DNA of 64,000 bases from Mucilaginibacter sp. OK283 (GCF_900110415.1 NZ_FODR01000003.1:1-64000), one strand, 5' to 3'; shown: positions 1-8,167, counted from the first letter of the stretch. A program made the numbers and translations. The notes: generated by a model not told the origin, from the letters alone.

Positions 1-98
1 GACCACTGACCACTGACCACTGACCACTGACCACTGACCACTGACCACTGACCACTGACCACTGACCACTGACCACTGACCACTGACCACTGACCACT
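1..98. repeat. 7-bp tandem repeat, 14 perfect copies
   Basis: The unit GACCACT is repeated 14 times without a mismatch from the first base of the window. It ends at base 98, just before the stop codon of the first gene. The array probably continues to the left, so its true length is not visible. The unit is not a multiple of three and no reading frame uses it. Slippage would make it variable in length between strains. Confidence 0.97.
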
Positions 99-111
99 AC
101 TCACCAACCAA

Positions 112-870
112 CTAAATAACCTTCATTACCTGCAAAGCTAAAAAGCCAACTGCAGCAACCATCGTTAGCACCATGGTTAGTATGCTGGTTTTCATTTTGG
201 CGCGGATGCCGGGCAGGCAAACTATTACAGATATCAGTACAAAAAAACTGATAACAATGAGGTTCCGGATAACTTCGTCTGTTGATATAATGTCGGCATA
301 GTGGTCATTTAATTTAATATCCAGGTCCTTTTTAAAAAAATAAGCCTGTTTAAGCGCGTTATACATTACCGCCCAGGATAGCATTATCCATCCTAATTGT
401 TTTCTCAAACCAAAACCAATGGCGCCCAATGGCAGCATTAAATAGGGTATTACTACAAACAAAAAAGATGGGCGGTACGAACTGGATTCGGTAATCATGC
501 GCAAAACAGCGGTATCACCCTGGGCAAGCGTAATAAAATACACTGCTAACACCGTTAGCGAAATAATGCCGATTACCCGCTTTGCCGAAAAGAACTGCTG
601 ATTTGCGAGCGCTATTTTTGCTTGTTGAGGCTTGGGCGAATTTAACTCCTGCGTTTGTTTGGTAACTTTTCGCTTCAGGTAAAGATTAAATTCGTCATTT
701 ATTTCTTTAAGTTGTTCGGGTGGCAGGGCCCTGCGCTGAAGTTCGATGTACGCCGTTTCAACAGCAAGAGGCTGAAAATTTCTTGAATTGCGTATGATAG
801 CGATAAGTTCTGAGTTTTCAAGTCGTTCGTACTTGTACTCAAATGAGTTGACATTAACAAGTTGGTCCAT
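112..870 (-). CDS. Hypothetical membrane protein
   Basis: This 252-residue protein starts with about 95 soluble, charged residues containing a helical stretch (LENSELIAIIRNSRNF) and then has about five hydrophobic segments at roughly residues 97-117, 133-155, 158-176, 200-222 and 228-250. It lacks a cleavable signal, so it is probably an inner-membrane protein with a cytoplasmic N-terminal part. I do not recognise a family with certainty. The layout of a short helical N-terminus followed by four or five membrane spans is common among uncharacterised Bacteroidota proteins. The ATG at 868-870 has no strong ribosome site. The gene ends next to a 7-bp tandem repeat. Confidence 0.75.
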   Translation of the reverse strand: MDQLVNVNSFEYKYERLENSELIAIIRNSRNFQPLAVETAYIELQRRALPPEQLKEINDEFNLYLKRKVTKQTQELNSPKPQQAKIALANQQFFSAKRVIGIISLTVLAVYFITLAQGDTAVLRMITESSSYRPSFLFVVIPYLMLPLGAIGFGLRKQLGWIMLSWAVMYNALKQAYFFKKDLDIKLNDHYADIISTDEVIRNLIVISFFVLISVIVCLPGIRAKMKTSILTMVLTMVAAVGFLALQVMKVI

Positions 871-900
871 AATAAAGGTAAGGAGCGTAAATATATTACA

Positions 901-1344
901 TCAGCCAACATCGCCATATACCAATGAGTTGGTATTATTTCTATTTGATTCAGCCAGGTCTTCAATTTTTGTAATTGTAGTGCCGGCCTGCACAGCTATA
1001 TATTGATGTTTGTTGTAGTATGTTTTATTGCTGTTAAATTCCGCGTAACTGTGCAACCTTGTGCCACTTTGGAGCAGATGGGTTTTATGTAAATTGAAAT
1101 TGTTTTGTGCCTGTTCAATTTCGCTCCGGGCATTTGATGGCGCAGCAAAGGGCATGCTTTGAGCGATATGCTCCATGTTGAGTTTTAGCTGCTGTAATAG
1201 GTCGTTTACTTTAGCAAACCAAGTGCTTATAAAACTGGTTTTACCAACTCTAAAAATGGGCTCCGATAGTTTGACTGCGAATTTATGCACAGCTAACAAT
1301 TCGCCCCCGCTCAGGGTTTCCGAACTTTGTAACAGTATATTCAA
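901..1344 (-). CDS. Hypothetical protein, TTG start
   Basis: A 147-residue open frame of unknown function. It has no signal peptide, no membrane span and no motif I recognise; a helical middle part (residues 45-90) is followed by an Asn/Thr-rich tail. No ATG is available near the front. The best start is TTG at 1344-1342, and a TAnnTTTG promoter box lies just upstream at 1380-1387, which supports the frame being expressed. The stop lies about 30 bp from the start of the next minus-strand gene, so the two could be co-transcribed. Composition is ordinary for the region. It may still be a chance frame. Confidence 0.5.
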   Translation of the reverse strand: MNILLQSSETLSGGELLAVHKFAVKLSEPIFRVGKTSFISTWFAKVNDLLQQLKLNMEHIAQSMPFAAPSNARSEIEQAQNNFNLHKTHLLQSGTRLHSYAEFNSNKTYYNKHQYIAVQAGTTITKIEDLAESNRNNTNSLVYGDVG

Positions 1345-1379
1345 AATAAGATCAGGAGGTATTTGGTTAAAACTGGAAC

Positions 1380-1387
1380 CAAATATA
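1380..1387 (-). promoter_or_regulatory. Bacteroidota -7 box (TATATTTG)
   Basis: On the minus strand the bases read TATATTTG, a match to the TAnnTTTG -7 element of the main Bacteroidota sigma factor. It lies about 35 bp before the proposed TTG start at 1344. No good -33 TTTG was seen. Confidence 0.45.
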
Positions 1388-1544
1388 GATACTTTTTTAA
1401 ATTAAAATGTAGTTAAAAAATTACCTTTTTTTATAAAAATGGATTTTAAGTATCTGATGTATATGTAATTATGTTTAAATGTTAATTTTAGTTAAAATGT
1501 AATTTCGTTACAGTTACAGATCGTATTTATGTTTATTTTTAAAC

Positions 1545-2282
1545 ATGCTTAAACATCTACTTTTATTACTGCTGAGCGGCTCAATTCCGGCATTGGCGCT
1601 TGGGCAAACTATGCAAACCGGGGTTGTGTTTGAAAACAAAACGCGTGTAACCCTACAAGGCGTTAAAGTTGAAAACATGGGTACCCACAAGGTTTTCATT
1701 ACCGATAAAAGTGGCGTATTTAATATTGAAGGGAAAACAGGCGATGTATTGGTATTTAGCAGCAGCTTTTACCGCGCCGATACTGTGCTGCTAACTGATA
1801 ATAAACCAATGGAAGTTTTCCTGGTACCGCAGCATAATATGCTTAACCAGGTTAATGTTACGGCAACAGAAGCCAAACACACAGGCTCGTTCCAGGCACC
1901 CGATTTTCATAACCAAACGGTAGTTTACCAGCGCGATCCAAAAACCGGGTATTACAAAGGTGGCGTAGCAATCAGGCTCCATTACTTTAAAAAAGACGAA
2001 AAACGAAAAGCTAAGCAGGCCGCCTTTTTAAAAGACCAGCAGCAACAGGATGAGATAGCTAAGATTTTTAACGCCGAAAATATTGCTAAGTACCTGCCAC
2101 TGAAAGATAAGGACATGGACGATTTTTTGATCCTGTATACCCCATCAACCAAATACTATTTTAGCGCGGCTTTTAACCTTGTTAGTTATCTGGATACCAG
2201 TTACAAAGCGTTTTTAAAGATTCCGGTTGATAAAAGGAATACCGTTCTGGGCGCTTCGCCACCCGTTTTAGGCAAACAATAA
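1545..2282 (+). CDS. Secreted protein with carboxypeptidase regulatory-like domain
   Basis: A 245-residue exported protein. Residues 1-20 form a signal peptide ending near ALALG-Q. Residues 25-95 fit the CarboxypepD_reg-like beta-sandwich common in Bacteroidota envelope proteins: a first strand (TGVVFENKTRVTLQGVKVEN), a turn with TDKSGVFNIEG, then VLVFSSSFYRADTV. The remaining 150 residues are charged and helical (KKDEKRKAKQAAFLKDQQQQ) and end without a barrel or anchor. The domain usually starts TonB receptors; here it stands alone. Role unknown, probably periplasmic or outer-membrane associated. It is single in its transcription unit; the next gene is convergent 7 bp away. Confidence 0.85.
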   Translation: MLKHLLLLLLSGSIPALALGQTMQTGVVFENKTRVTLQGVKVENMGTHKVFITDKSGVFNIEGKTGDVLVFSSSFYRADTVLLTDNKPMEVFLVPQHNMLNQVNVTATEAKHTGSFQAPDFHNQTVVYQRDPKTGYYKGGVAIRLHYFKKDEKRKAKQAAFLKDQQQQDEIAKIFNAENIAKYLPLKDKDMDDFLILYTPSTKYYFSAAFNLVSYLDTSYKAFLKIPVDKRNTVLGASPPVLGKQ

Positions 2283-2289
2283 GTTTAAC

Positions 2290-2772
2290 TTACAGGTTTC
2301 TGTACATGATATAGGTATCTACAAAGCCCAATTGCCGGTGTCTGAATCCCTTAGGCGTGGTCCCGATGATGGTGAAGCCGTGTTTTTGCCAAAGCTTTAC
2401 GGCTTTTTCGTTAGTTGAAACCACAAAGTTAAACTGCATGCCCCGGTAACCTTGTTGTTTAGCTTTTTCAAGCGAGTGCAGGCACAATTGGCTGCCTACA
2501 CCTTTGCCGCGGGTATCGGGATGCACCATGTAGCCGCAATTGGCAACGTGGCCGCCCAGGCCCGGCTGGTTGGGTTTTAATATATAGGTGCCCAGTATTT
2601 TGCCATCTCCTTCGGCAACAAACGTTTGAATAGAGTTGCCAAACCAATATTTTTCTAAATCGGCCTTTGGGGTTTCCGGATCAAAAGCATAAGTATCGCC
2701 GCTTTGTATAACGATCGAGAATATCTCCCAAATTGAATCGTAATCTTGTTTTGTAGCCGGCCGGATGTTCAT
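2290..2772 (-). CDS. GNAT family N-acetyltransferase
   Basis: A 160-residue GNAT protein, the usual length. The acetyl-CoA pyrophosphate-binding motif A is visible as VHPDTRGKGVGSQLCLHSLEKA (R/Q-x-x-G-x-G at about residues 88-93), preceded by the strand VAEGDGKILGTYIL and followed by the motif B helix VVSTNEKAVKLWQKHGF. It should transfer an acetyl group from acetyl-CoA to an amine; the acceptor cannot be told. The start MNIRPATKQDYDSIWEIF is typical for the family. It is convergent with the preceding plus-strand gene and monocistronic. Confidence 0.92.
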   Translation of the reverse strand: MNIRPATKQDYDSIWEIFSIVIQSGDTYAFDPETPKADLEKYWFGNSIQTFVAEGDGKILGTYILKPNQPGLGGHVANCGYMVHPDTRGKGVGSQLCLHSLEKAKQQGYRGMQFNFVVSTNEKAVKLWQKHGFTIIGTTPKGFRHRQLGFVDTYIMYRNL

Positions 2773-2946
2773 ATCGTTAATATTTTATGCGCTATTGACG
2801 TGTTACGCAAAGATGCATCAAGAACAGTATAGCTGCACAAAGGTTGATGAAGAAAATTAGATGCTCCTAAATGGTAATTACCGGCTGGTAATTTTTATAG
2901 ATGGAATGGTATTTGTATCAGTAAACCAAATTGTAGATAAACTGCC

Positions 2947-3339
2947 GTGAAAGACGAAAACATAAAAACAGCCGCCCGGATATTATTGGGGACAGGCCTA
3001 ATATTTGCAGGCATCAGCCACCTTACATTTGCCCGCAAAGTTTTTAAGGCGCAAGTGCCAGACTGGGTGCCATTAAAAATTGACGATACTGTTGTATACT
3101 CGGGTATCGCTGAAATAACTTTGGGAACTGCGTTGGCACTGGCTCCCGAAAAATATAAAGCAACTACAGGTAAAATAGCGGCCGCCTTTTTTATCGCTAT
3201 ATTCCCCGGTAATATCTCGCAATATGTAAACAAACGCAGTGCCTTTGGATTAGATACTGATGGTAAACGGTTTGCAAGGCTTTTTTTTCAGCCTGTGCTG
3301 GTGTACTGGGCGCTTAAAAGTACGGGTAATATAAAGTAG
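2947..3339 (+). CDS. DoxX-like integral membrane protein, GTG start
   Basis: A 130-residue protein with four hydrophobic stretches (about 9-27, 44-62, 71-90 and 105-123), the compact four-helix layout of the DoxX/MauE superfamily. The motif LIFAGISHLTFARK in helix 1 is typical of the DoxX-like branch. These proteins sit in the cytoplasmic membrane; a biochemical role is known for only a few, linked to thiol or quinone chemistry. The start is GTG at 2947; no in-frame ATG lies nearby. It stands alone between two minus-strand genes. Confidence 0.82.
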   Translation: MKDENIKTAARILLGTGLIFAGISHLTFARKVFKAQVPDWVPLKIDDTVVYSGIAEITLGTALALAPEKYKATTGKIAAAFFIAIFPGNISQYVNKRSAFGLDTDGKRFARLFFQPVLVYWALKSTGNIK

Positions 3340-3410
3340 CTCCTTAGCTTTTTATCGAAGCGCAAGGCGTAAATGCCTGTTTTTAATCTCGACACAGATA
3401 ACCGGCATGA

Positions 3411-3977
3411 TCAGGTTGCCGTGGGGTAATCATCTTGAACCTGGTGTCCTAAATCAATAAAAAACTGTTTTATTAACCTGTAGGCTTCGGCATCCGTATG
3501 TATTTCTTCGGATGGTTGGATAGCCATGTATTCACAGCCAAGGCAAACGTTTAGTGTCGAGATGATATTGCCATCCTTGTCATAAAATACTACCGCGTCG
3601 CGGTAAACAGGCGCACACATCCAATAGGGGATGTTAACAGCAGGGATATTCAGGATAGTTATTAAGCGATCAACTTCAGGGCTTTCTCGTTTAAATGTAT
3701 TTGTTTTTATGGCTGATTGATGAAATTGCCCGTCTTCGTTGATAATGTACGACCCCACCTTATGATATACATTGTTCAAATGGGTGTATCGTTCTGCTTC
3801 GCCGGAAGTGAGTGTTTCGCTTTCGCTACGGGTTTTAAGCGCCTCAAGTTCGGGAAGGATCACATTGAGCCGTACCTGGTAATCGCCGCCGCGCTGAAAC
3901 GAATAGGTTTCAATATAATCGAACGTAAGGCTGTTAACGTAATCTGGCGACGAAATATAGGTTGTAGGCATGTCCAT
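3411..3977 (-). CDS. Hypothetical protein with a CxxC motif
   Basis: A 188-residue protein without signal peptide or membrane segment. The N-terminal two thirds is mixed helix and strand. The C-terminal third reads like a small sandwich: PYWMCAPVYRDAVVFYDKDGNIISTLNVCLGCEYM, with a CLGC pair that could bind metal or form a disulfide. I do not recognise a family. Start ATG at 3975-3977. It may be cotranscribed with the following DUF4342-like gene only if read through, because that gene lies upstream on the same strand with a 29-bp gap, which suggests an operon of the two. Confidence 0.78.
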   Translation of the reverse strand: MDMPTTYISSPDYVNSLTFDYIETYSFQRGGDYQVRLNVILPELEALKTRSESETLTSGEAERYTHLNNVYHKVGSYIINEDGQFHQSAIKTNTFKRESPEVDRLITILNIPAVNIPYWMCAPVYRDAVVFYDKDGNIISTLNVCLGCEYMAIQPSEEIHTDAEAYRLIKQFFIDLGHQVQDDYPTAT

Positions 3978-4006
3978 TTTTTTGCCGCCAAATTACGATA
4001 GCTATA

Positions 4007-4282
4007 TTATATTTCTTCCTTTTCTTCCGTTTCTGGTTGTTTAGGTTCTTCCCGTTCAACGGTAATGGTACACTCGCCAACTAAGGCTGCTACCGCGCCA
4101 ACTGCCGCCAATACAGGCGCCAGGAAAATACCCACAAGGCCTACAGCCAATGGGAAAGTCATGAGTTCTTTGCCCGAATGATCGGTTATGGTTATTTTTC
4201 TGATGTTGCCTTCGGCAATCAGGTCTTTTACTTTTTTAAGCAGGATGTCTCCGTTTATAGAGAATGATTCTTTTGTGGCCAT
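4007..4282 (-). CDS. DUF4342-like small membrane protein
   Basis: A 91-residue protein. Residues 1-45 (GDILLKKVKDLIAEGNIRKITITD) match the DUF4342 pattern: a short helix followed by a strand that is rich in charged residues. Residues 46-72 are a Gly/Ala/Val-rich hydrophobic segment that can span the membrane, and the tail is highly acidic (EREEPKQPETEEKEEI). Proteins of this type are small and of unknown function. It lies 29 bp upstream of the preceding hypothetical on the same strand, so the two are probably an operon, with this gene first. Upstream is a repeat-rich gap of 514 bp. Confidence 0.8.
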   Translation of the reverse strand: MATKESFSINGDILLKKVKDLIAEGNIRKITITDHSGKELMTFPLAVGLVGIFLAPVLAAVGAVAALVGECTITVEREEPKQPETEEKEEI

Positions 4283-4525
4283 GATAGGTGTTATTAATGG
4301 GTTAATTTTTAATAATAATTCAGCAAAACTTGCAGGTTATGGTAATTTGTATTAATATTCTTTTGACTGCCACTTGTTTGTATTGTTACTGATAAAAATT
4401 ATTAATGTTTAATACAAATATTTATGCAGCAGGGAAGCCCGAAATGGAATGGCAATTCCGGCCGCAGCTGGAACAGGTTTCGTTATGGCAATACCGGCCC
4501 AACCTGTAGAAAACAGGAGAAAGTA

Positions 4526-4612
4526 TAATATTGAACACTGAATTTCGAATGCCCAACACCGAAGTTTTCCCTTCATTATTCGATATCGACATTCGGTGTT
4601 CGATATTAAATC
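4526..4612. repeat. MITE-like element with GAACAC/GTGTTC ends (copy 1)
   Basis: About 87 bp whose two ends are inverted repeats (TATTGAACACTGAAT and ATTCGGTGTTCGATA). The central part contains CTTCATTATTCGA. The same element is found in opposite orientation at 50396-50484 with roughly 85-90 percent identity by eye. It has no coding capacity. Confidence 0.8.
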
Positions 4613-4640
4613 TACCTTAATTTCTTAACTTAGTGATATC

Positions 4641-4668
4641 GGCCGGTATTCACTGCTATCCTTATTGC
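4641..4668 (-). repeat. Fragment of the ATACCGGCC structured element
   Basis: On the minus strand this reads AAGGATAGCAGTGAATACC followed by GGCC, matching the first third of the element seen complete at 60511-60621. The rest is absent; a MITE-like element starts about 30 bp further on, and its insertion may have removed it. Confidence 0.6.
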
Positions 4669-4796
4669 AGAAAAATAAGTTTGGTCACAACTGCTTGTAC
4701 TTCTTGCTTTTATCGGCCCTACAGGGCCGGTTGCATTATGTTTTGCAAAAGTACTTTCATTAAACTACCTTAGGCCATATAAATCCACAAAACCTT

Positions 4797-5126
4797 ATGG
4801 AACCGATAAAAACCCCAAGGCCGACAGTAGGTTGGAAAGCGCAATTAGATGACGGCAGCGAATTTTTTACCGAGGAAGCAATTGCCGCAGCAGATTTATT
4901 GCTGGATAATTATATTGCCGCTTTACAGGGCGCCACCAATGAACGGACTATCTGGAAAGCCATTGAAGCCGTTGTAAAAGGCTTTGATCAGCTGAATATT
5001 GCTCATGACTACTTTATTGAAACCATGGAGCGCGAAGACCTGGCCGAATTTATCCAAAAGGCAGCCGAAGCAGCCGGATTGTTCTATGATGGTGACGTAA
5101 CCGAAGAGTGGCGCGAGGAATGGTAG
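4797..5126 (+). CDS. Hypothetical acidic helical protein
   Basis: A 109-residue cytoplasmic protein, strongly acidic, that begins with a short strand pair (VGWKAQLDDGSEFFTEEAI) and then is almost all helix (residues 25-95). No known domain is recognised. The start ATG at 4797 is the only sensible one. The gene is monocistronic and is followed about 100 bp downstream by a clear intrinsic terminator (5226-5261). Confidence 0.72.
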   Translation: MEPIKTPRPTVGWKAQLDDGSEFFTEEAIAAADLLLDNYIAALQGATNERTIWKAIEAVVKGFDQLNIAHDYFIETMEREDLAEFIQKAAEAAGLFYDGDVTEEWREEW

Positions 5127-5225
5127 GTGTGGTGCTAAACATCGTCAAAAATAGTATCCGGCTATAGTCTTGGGTTGTTGTTAGCCCAAGTATTGATCTT
5201 AACAACAGTATCGCAGACACGTTAT

Positions 5226-5261
5226 AAAGGCGATCAGGTGAAAATACTGATCGCCTTTTTT
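5226..5261 (+). terminator. Rho-independent terminator
   Basis: AAAGGCGATCAG, a 9-base loop, then CTGATCGCCTTT followed by a short T-run: a perfect 12-bp stem. It ends the plus-strand transcription unit of the hypothetical gene at 4797-5126. Confidence 0.85.
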
Positions 5262-5298
5262 AATTATTGATTCCGCCGAAAATCTCCCTGTTAATTTA

Positions 5299-6615
5299 TC
5301 ATACAATAATAACAGAAGGCTGTCCATATCTGAAGTGAAATGCATTAGCATCCTGATAGCTTGACGGTTCCTGGGCGTTTGCTACGTTTGTTATAAATTT
5401 CAAATCAGTAAGGGGTGGTTCCAAAAGCATAATAATATCAGACCCTCCAAAAGCAAAATAGCCAAACTCTTGCCCTTTAACTACCTGTTGCCCCTGTAGG
5501 GTGTCTGTATACATATTAACCGACGATACCTGGGCCATGCCGATAGGTATGGTAGCAACCAGCCCAACGTTAGATGTGCTTGTACTGGTGTCAATTACCA
5601 GTACGCCCCTGGCCTGGGTAAACTCGTATCCATCTTCGGCCGCATCGGGCGCATCAAACTGGTTATCGGTAATATTAACAGCAAGGTATACATTGCCGGG
5701 TACTGCTACCAGGTCAAGAACGGTGCCGCTTACCGGTGTGTGAAAACGGTGATAGTCAAACGGGCTTAAAAAATAGTGAACAAAAGTGCCGTTATAAAAA
5801 TTACCGGCGTACGGGCTCCCTGCCTCGCCAAGTAAATCGTTGATGTTGCCTATGGTATGCGTTTGTTTTAAGGTTAATGTTGTAAGGTTGCCCTCATTAT
5901 CAGTTACATTACCGTCCTGGTCAATCTGGTAATATGCTTTAAACGTACAATCAGCCGGCGAGCAGATAATAGTATTGTCATCGGGATTGGCAACCGGGCG
6001 CATGGGCGAGCCATCGGGTTGTGTTGAATTTAATTGACGGTAAAAAAAGGTATTGAATGAAACCCAGTTAGGTGCGTCATTTGAATAGTTGGGCAGGTTA
6101 TATTCAGGATCGTTCCAGTACGATTGTAGCGCTTCTGGTGTAAGTGAGGCAGGGGTATCTAAAAAGCTGCCCCAGGCCGTAGCATATTGGTCAAGCCAGC
6201 CGGCAAACGTAAATTCATTAATAGGGCTTACATAGTCCTGCAAGGTAACACTGGCTGTGCCCTGGTCTACCAGCCAGTAAAACTGGCACAGGCGGTCGTA
6301 TATTTCCTGGCTATAACCGTTTTGCCCTGGGGTATTTTGCCACGGGTCGTAATTGCCCGTGTTTTCGCTGGGTATTACTTCTGCAAAAAGTGTCAGGTAG
6401 GTAATGTAATCGCCGGGGATAGCAGGCCACCCAAAGCCCGAGTATATATCATTGAGAGCATTGTACAAACCAGGATCAAGGTTGGCAATCGCCAGGTTGT
6501 TTGCCGATACTAATGAATTGGTTAGCGCGTTTGCAAAGTCACTGTCATCATTGATTTGATTTTGAAGTTCCTGAATTACATCGTACGAGGTTGTGGTTGT
6601 TGTTAGTGTGCTCAT
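5299..6615 (-). CDS. PsiD-like phosphatidylserine decarboxylase family enzyme
   Basis: With the start at 6615 (MSTLTTTTT) the protein has 438 residues. The C-terminal half has the phosphatidylserine decarboxylase signature set: SFNTFFYRQL (about 186-195), CSPADCTF (218-225, with the catalytic-type Asp222), YHRFHTPVSGT (288-298) and KGQEFGYFAFGGSD (380-393). Gly391-Ser392 is the place where these enzymes cut themselves to form the pyruvoyl cofactor. The first 180 residues resemble the extra N-terminal domain of the soluble branch that includes the fungal tryptophan decarboxylase PsiD (439 residues, also ending FGGSS). It has no signal peptide or membrane helix, unlike the lipid enzyme. I infer a soluble amino-acid decarboxylase; the substrate is unknown. 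An upstream in-frame ATG (6714) would add 33 hydrophobic and Lys-rich residues and is less likely. Confidence 0.8.
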   Translation of the reverse strand: MSTLTTTTTSYDVIQELQNQINDDSDFANALTNSLVSANNLAIANLDPGLYNALNDIYSGFGWPAIPGDYITYLTLFAEVIPSENTGNYDPWQNTPGQNGYSQEIYDRLCQFYWLVDQGTASVTLQDYVSPINEFTFAGWLDQYATAWGSFLDTPASLTPEALQSYWNDPEYNLPNYSNDAPNWVSFNTFFYRQLNSTQPDGSPMRPVANPDDNTIICSPADCTFKAYYQIDQDGNVTDNEGNLTTLTLKQTHTIGNINDLLGEAGSPYAGNFYNGTFVHYFLSPFDYHRFHTPVSGTVLDLVAVPGNVYLAVNITDNQFDAPDAAEDGYEFTQARGVLVIDTSTSTSNVGLVATIPIGMAQVSSVNMYTDTLQGQQVVKGQEFGYFAFGGSDIIMLLEPPLTDLKFITNVANAQEPSSYQDANAFHFRYGQPSVIIV

Positions 6616-7106
6616 AATACTGTTTTTTTTGATAGTAGGTTTATGTAAATTGGATGTACTAATGTATAAACTATTTATAAATAATAATAAATAAAAAATA
6701 TTTATTTGTCGCATTCAAAAAAATCGTATTTGTCAGATTATCAACACATGTTAAATAAATTTTTATTATAAAATGAAGTATTTGTATGTGAAATTAATAT
6801 TAAAAAATAGCTGCAGGTCTTAACAGGTTTCGGGATATCAAAGGCTGCGGCCAAATATCTTGTTTGTGGAACACCGAAATAAAATCAGGTTCTCCTGTTT
6901 CCAATTTTTCGGGCACCTGCGGCTACAACACTACCATGTCCACAGTTTATGCCCAAACGGCGTATAGCTAAATTTCAGGGTTAAATGCGCTAAATGCTGG
7001 CAGGCGCTAAAGACAAAAAAAAGCATTATTTTAGCTTAAAATGATGCCGTTAAACGCCGCAATTTTTTATTTTTGATGATAAAACAACTCTAATACCTTT
7101 TGCAAT
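6616..7106. other. Gene-free gap, A+T-rich
   Basis: About 490 bp between divergent genes. The first 200 bp are very A+T-rich and presumably carry the promoter of the minus-strand decarboxylase gene. No open frame, RNA gene or strong hairpin was seen. A TAnnTTTG box for the plus-strand gene lies at 7068-7075. Confidence 0.5.
7068..7075 (+). promoter_or_regulatory. Bacteroidota -7 box (TATTTTTG)
   Basis: TATTTTTG fits TAnnTTTG and lies 32 bp before the ATG at 7107. No matching -33 TTTG was found, so this is only a candidate. Confidence 0.4.
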
Positions 7107-7874
7107 ATGAATATGCTTTTTGGCGGCGGCAGCTATTATTATTTAGTGCTTATTTTAGAAGCCTTTTGTATTATTCATTGCCTGCGCAGGGGTACCCAAC
7201 AACAATGGCTTTGGATACTTATTGTTATCCCCGTTTTAGGTTGCCTTATCTATATTTACAAGGAGATTTTAACCAACCGCCATTCTATCCGTATACCTAA
7301 AGTGGATGTTGGTGCCGTACTTAACCCTGGTGTAAAACTTAAGCGGCTGGAAGATGAATTGCGCTTCACCAATACCTTTGCCAACAAAGTGAAACTGGCC
7401 GATGCCTATCTGGAAGCCGGCTTTACCGATAAAGCCGTTGAGATATACCAAGCCAGCTTAACGGGTGCCTTTGCCGAGAATGAACATGTGCTTGCCCAAT
7501 TAATTATTGCCTATTACGAACAGGAGCGTTACCAGGAGATTATCCCGATAGCACAAAAGATTTATAAACTACCCCAGTTTGCCCGTTCAAAGGCGCATAT
7601 GAAGTACGCAGAAGCCCTGGAAAACACCGGCCAGGTTGATTTGGCTGAAAAGGAATTTAAGGCGATGAAAGGCCGTTACTCATACTTTGAGCAGCGTTAC
7701 CAATATGGTTTATTTCTGGTACGCCAAAACCGCGACGAAGACGCCTACCAGGTTTTTTCCGATATCCTGAACGAAGAACGCCAGCTAAGCGCCATGGAAC
7801 GCAAAACCAATAAAGTTTGGTTTGCCAAAACCAAGGATGAGCTAAAGAAATTGGCGGCACAGAAGACAGCGTGA
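7107..7874 (+). CDS. Membrane-anchored TPR protein
   Basis: A 255-residue protein. Residues 8-52 hold two membrane segments with the loop HCLRRGTQQQWLWILIVIPVLGCLIYIYKE, which resembles the PLD_N-type hairpin at the front of cardiolipin synthases. The rest is soluble and consists of helical pairs of the TPR type: KVKLADAYLEAGFTDKAVEIYQASLTG, AQLIIAYYEQERYQEIIPIAQKI, KYAEALENTGQVDLAEKEFKAM, and more. It is probably a cytoplasmic scaffold anchored to the inner membrane. No catalytic motif is present. An overlapping frame beginning at 7100 is a shadow. It is followed by a set of dispersed repeats. Confidence 0.85.
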   Translation: MNMLFGGGSYYYLVLILEAFCIIHCLRRGTQQQWLWILIVIPVLGCLIYIYKEILTNRHSIRIPKVDVGAVLNPGVKLKRLEDELRFTNTFANKVKLADAYLEAGFTDKAVEIYQASLTGAFAENEHVLAQLIIAYYEQERYQEIIPIAQKIYKLPQFARSKAHMKYAEALENTGQVDLAEKEFKAMKGRYSYFEQRYQYGLFLVRQNRDEDAYQVFSDILNEERQLSAMERKTNKVWFAKTKDELKKLAAQKTA

Positions 7875-7882
7875 CAGTAAGA

Positions 7883-8108
7883 CTGTCGTCTTGAGTTGTA
7901 AAATTTCGCGAAACTTTAAAGAGGAAATGACATTCAAAGATAAAAGGCTGTCATCCTGAGTGGTAAAATCTCGTGAAATTCTGAAGGGAGAATGACAATC
8001 AAAAATAAACGATTGTCATCCTGAGGTACGAAGGATCTATTCGCGAACTTTGCTGGTGGTTGGGCACGGCGTACAATAGATCCTTCGCTATCACTCAGGA
8101 TGACAGGA
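7883..8108. repeat. TGTCATCCTGAG palindromic repeat cluster (copy 1)
   Basis: Two diverged direct copies of a roughly 64-bp unit (7883-7946 and 7947-8010; each begins like CTGTCNTCNTGAG and ends ATGACANTCAAA) are followed by an inverted pair: TGTCATCCTGAGGTACGAAG (8014 on) and its counterpart ending CTCAGGATGACA at 8105. The same composite recurs in the other orientation at 26202-26352. It is extragenic and non-coding. Confidence 0.85.
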
Positions 8109-8167
8109 AAATTGAATATGCCATGGATACGAACGAAGCAATGATGATTTATACCTCCTATCCCCCC

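Larger units (their letters stand above)
4283..4796. other. Gene-free gap filled with repeat remnants
   Basis: No coding frame is convincing here. The gap holds a near-duplication of ATGGCAATnCCGGCC (around 4449 and 4486), a MITE-like element (4526-4612), a fragment of the ATACCGGCC element on the minus strand (4641-4668), and a GGCCCTACAGGGCC hairpin near 4715-4732 just ahead of the next plus-strand gene. The hairpin has no T-run, so it is not a classic terminator. Confidence 0.6.

Noticed and set aside
699..1006. Overlapping open frames on both strands near 700-1006
   Set aside because: They overlap the membrane-protein gene or the TTG-start gene and have no features of their own.
4715..4732. 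GGCCCTACAGGGCC hairpin as terminator or riboswitch
   Set aside because: No T-run and no larger conserved fold; too little to call.
6616..6714. Upstream start of the PsiD-like gene giving a 33-residue N-terminal extension
   Set aside because: The extension is encoded by very A+T-rich intergenic-type DNA, and the family proteins are about 438 residues from the later ATG.
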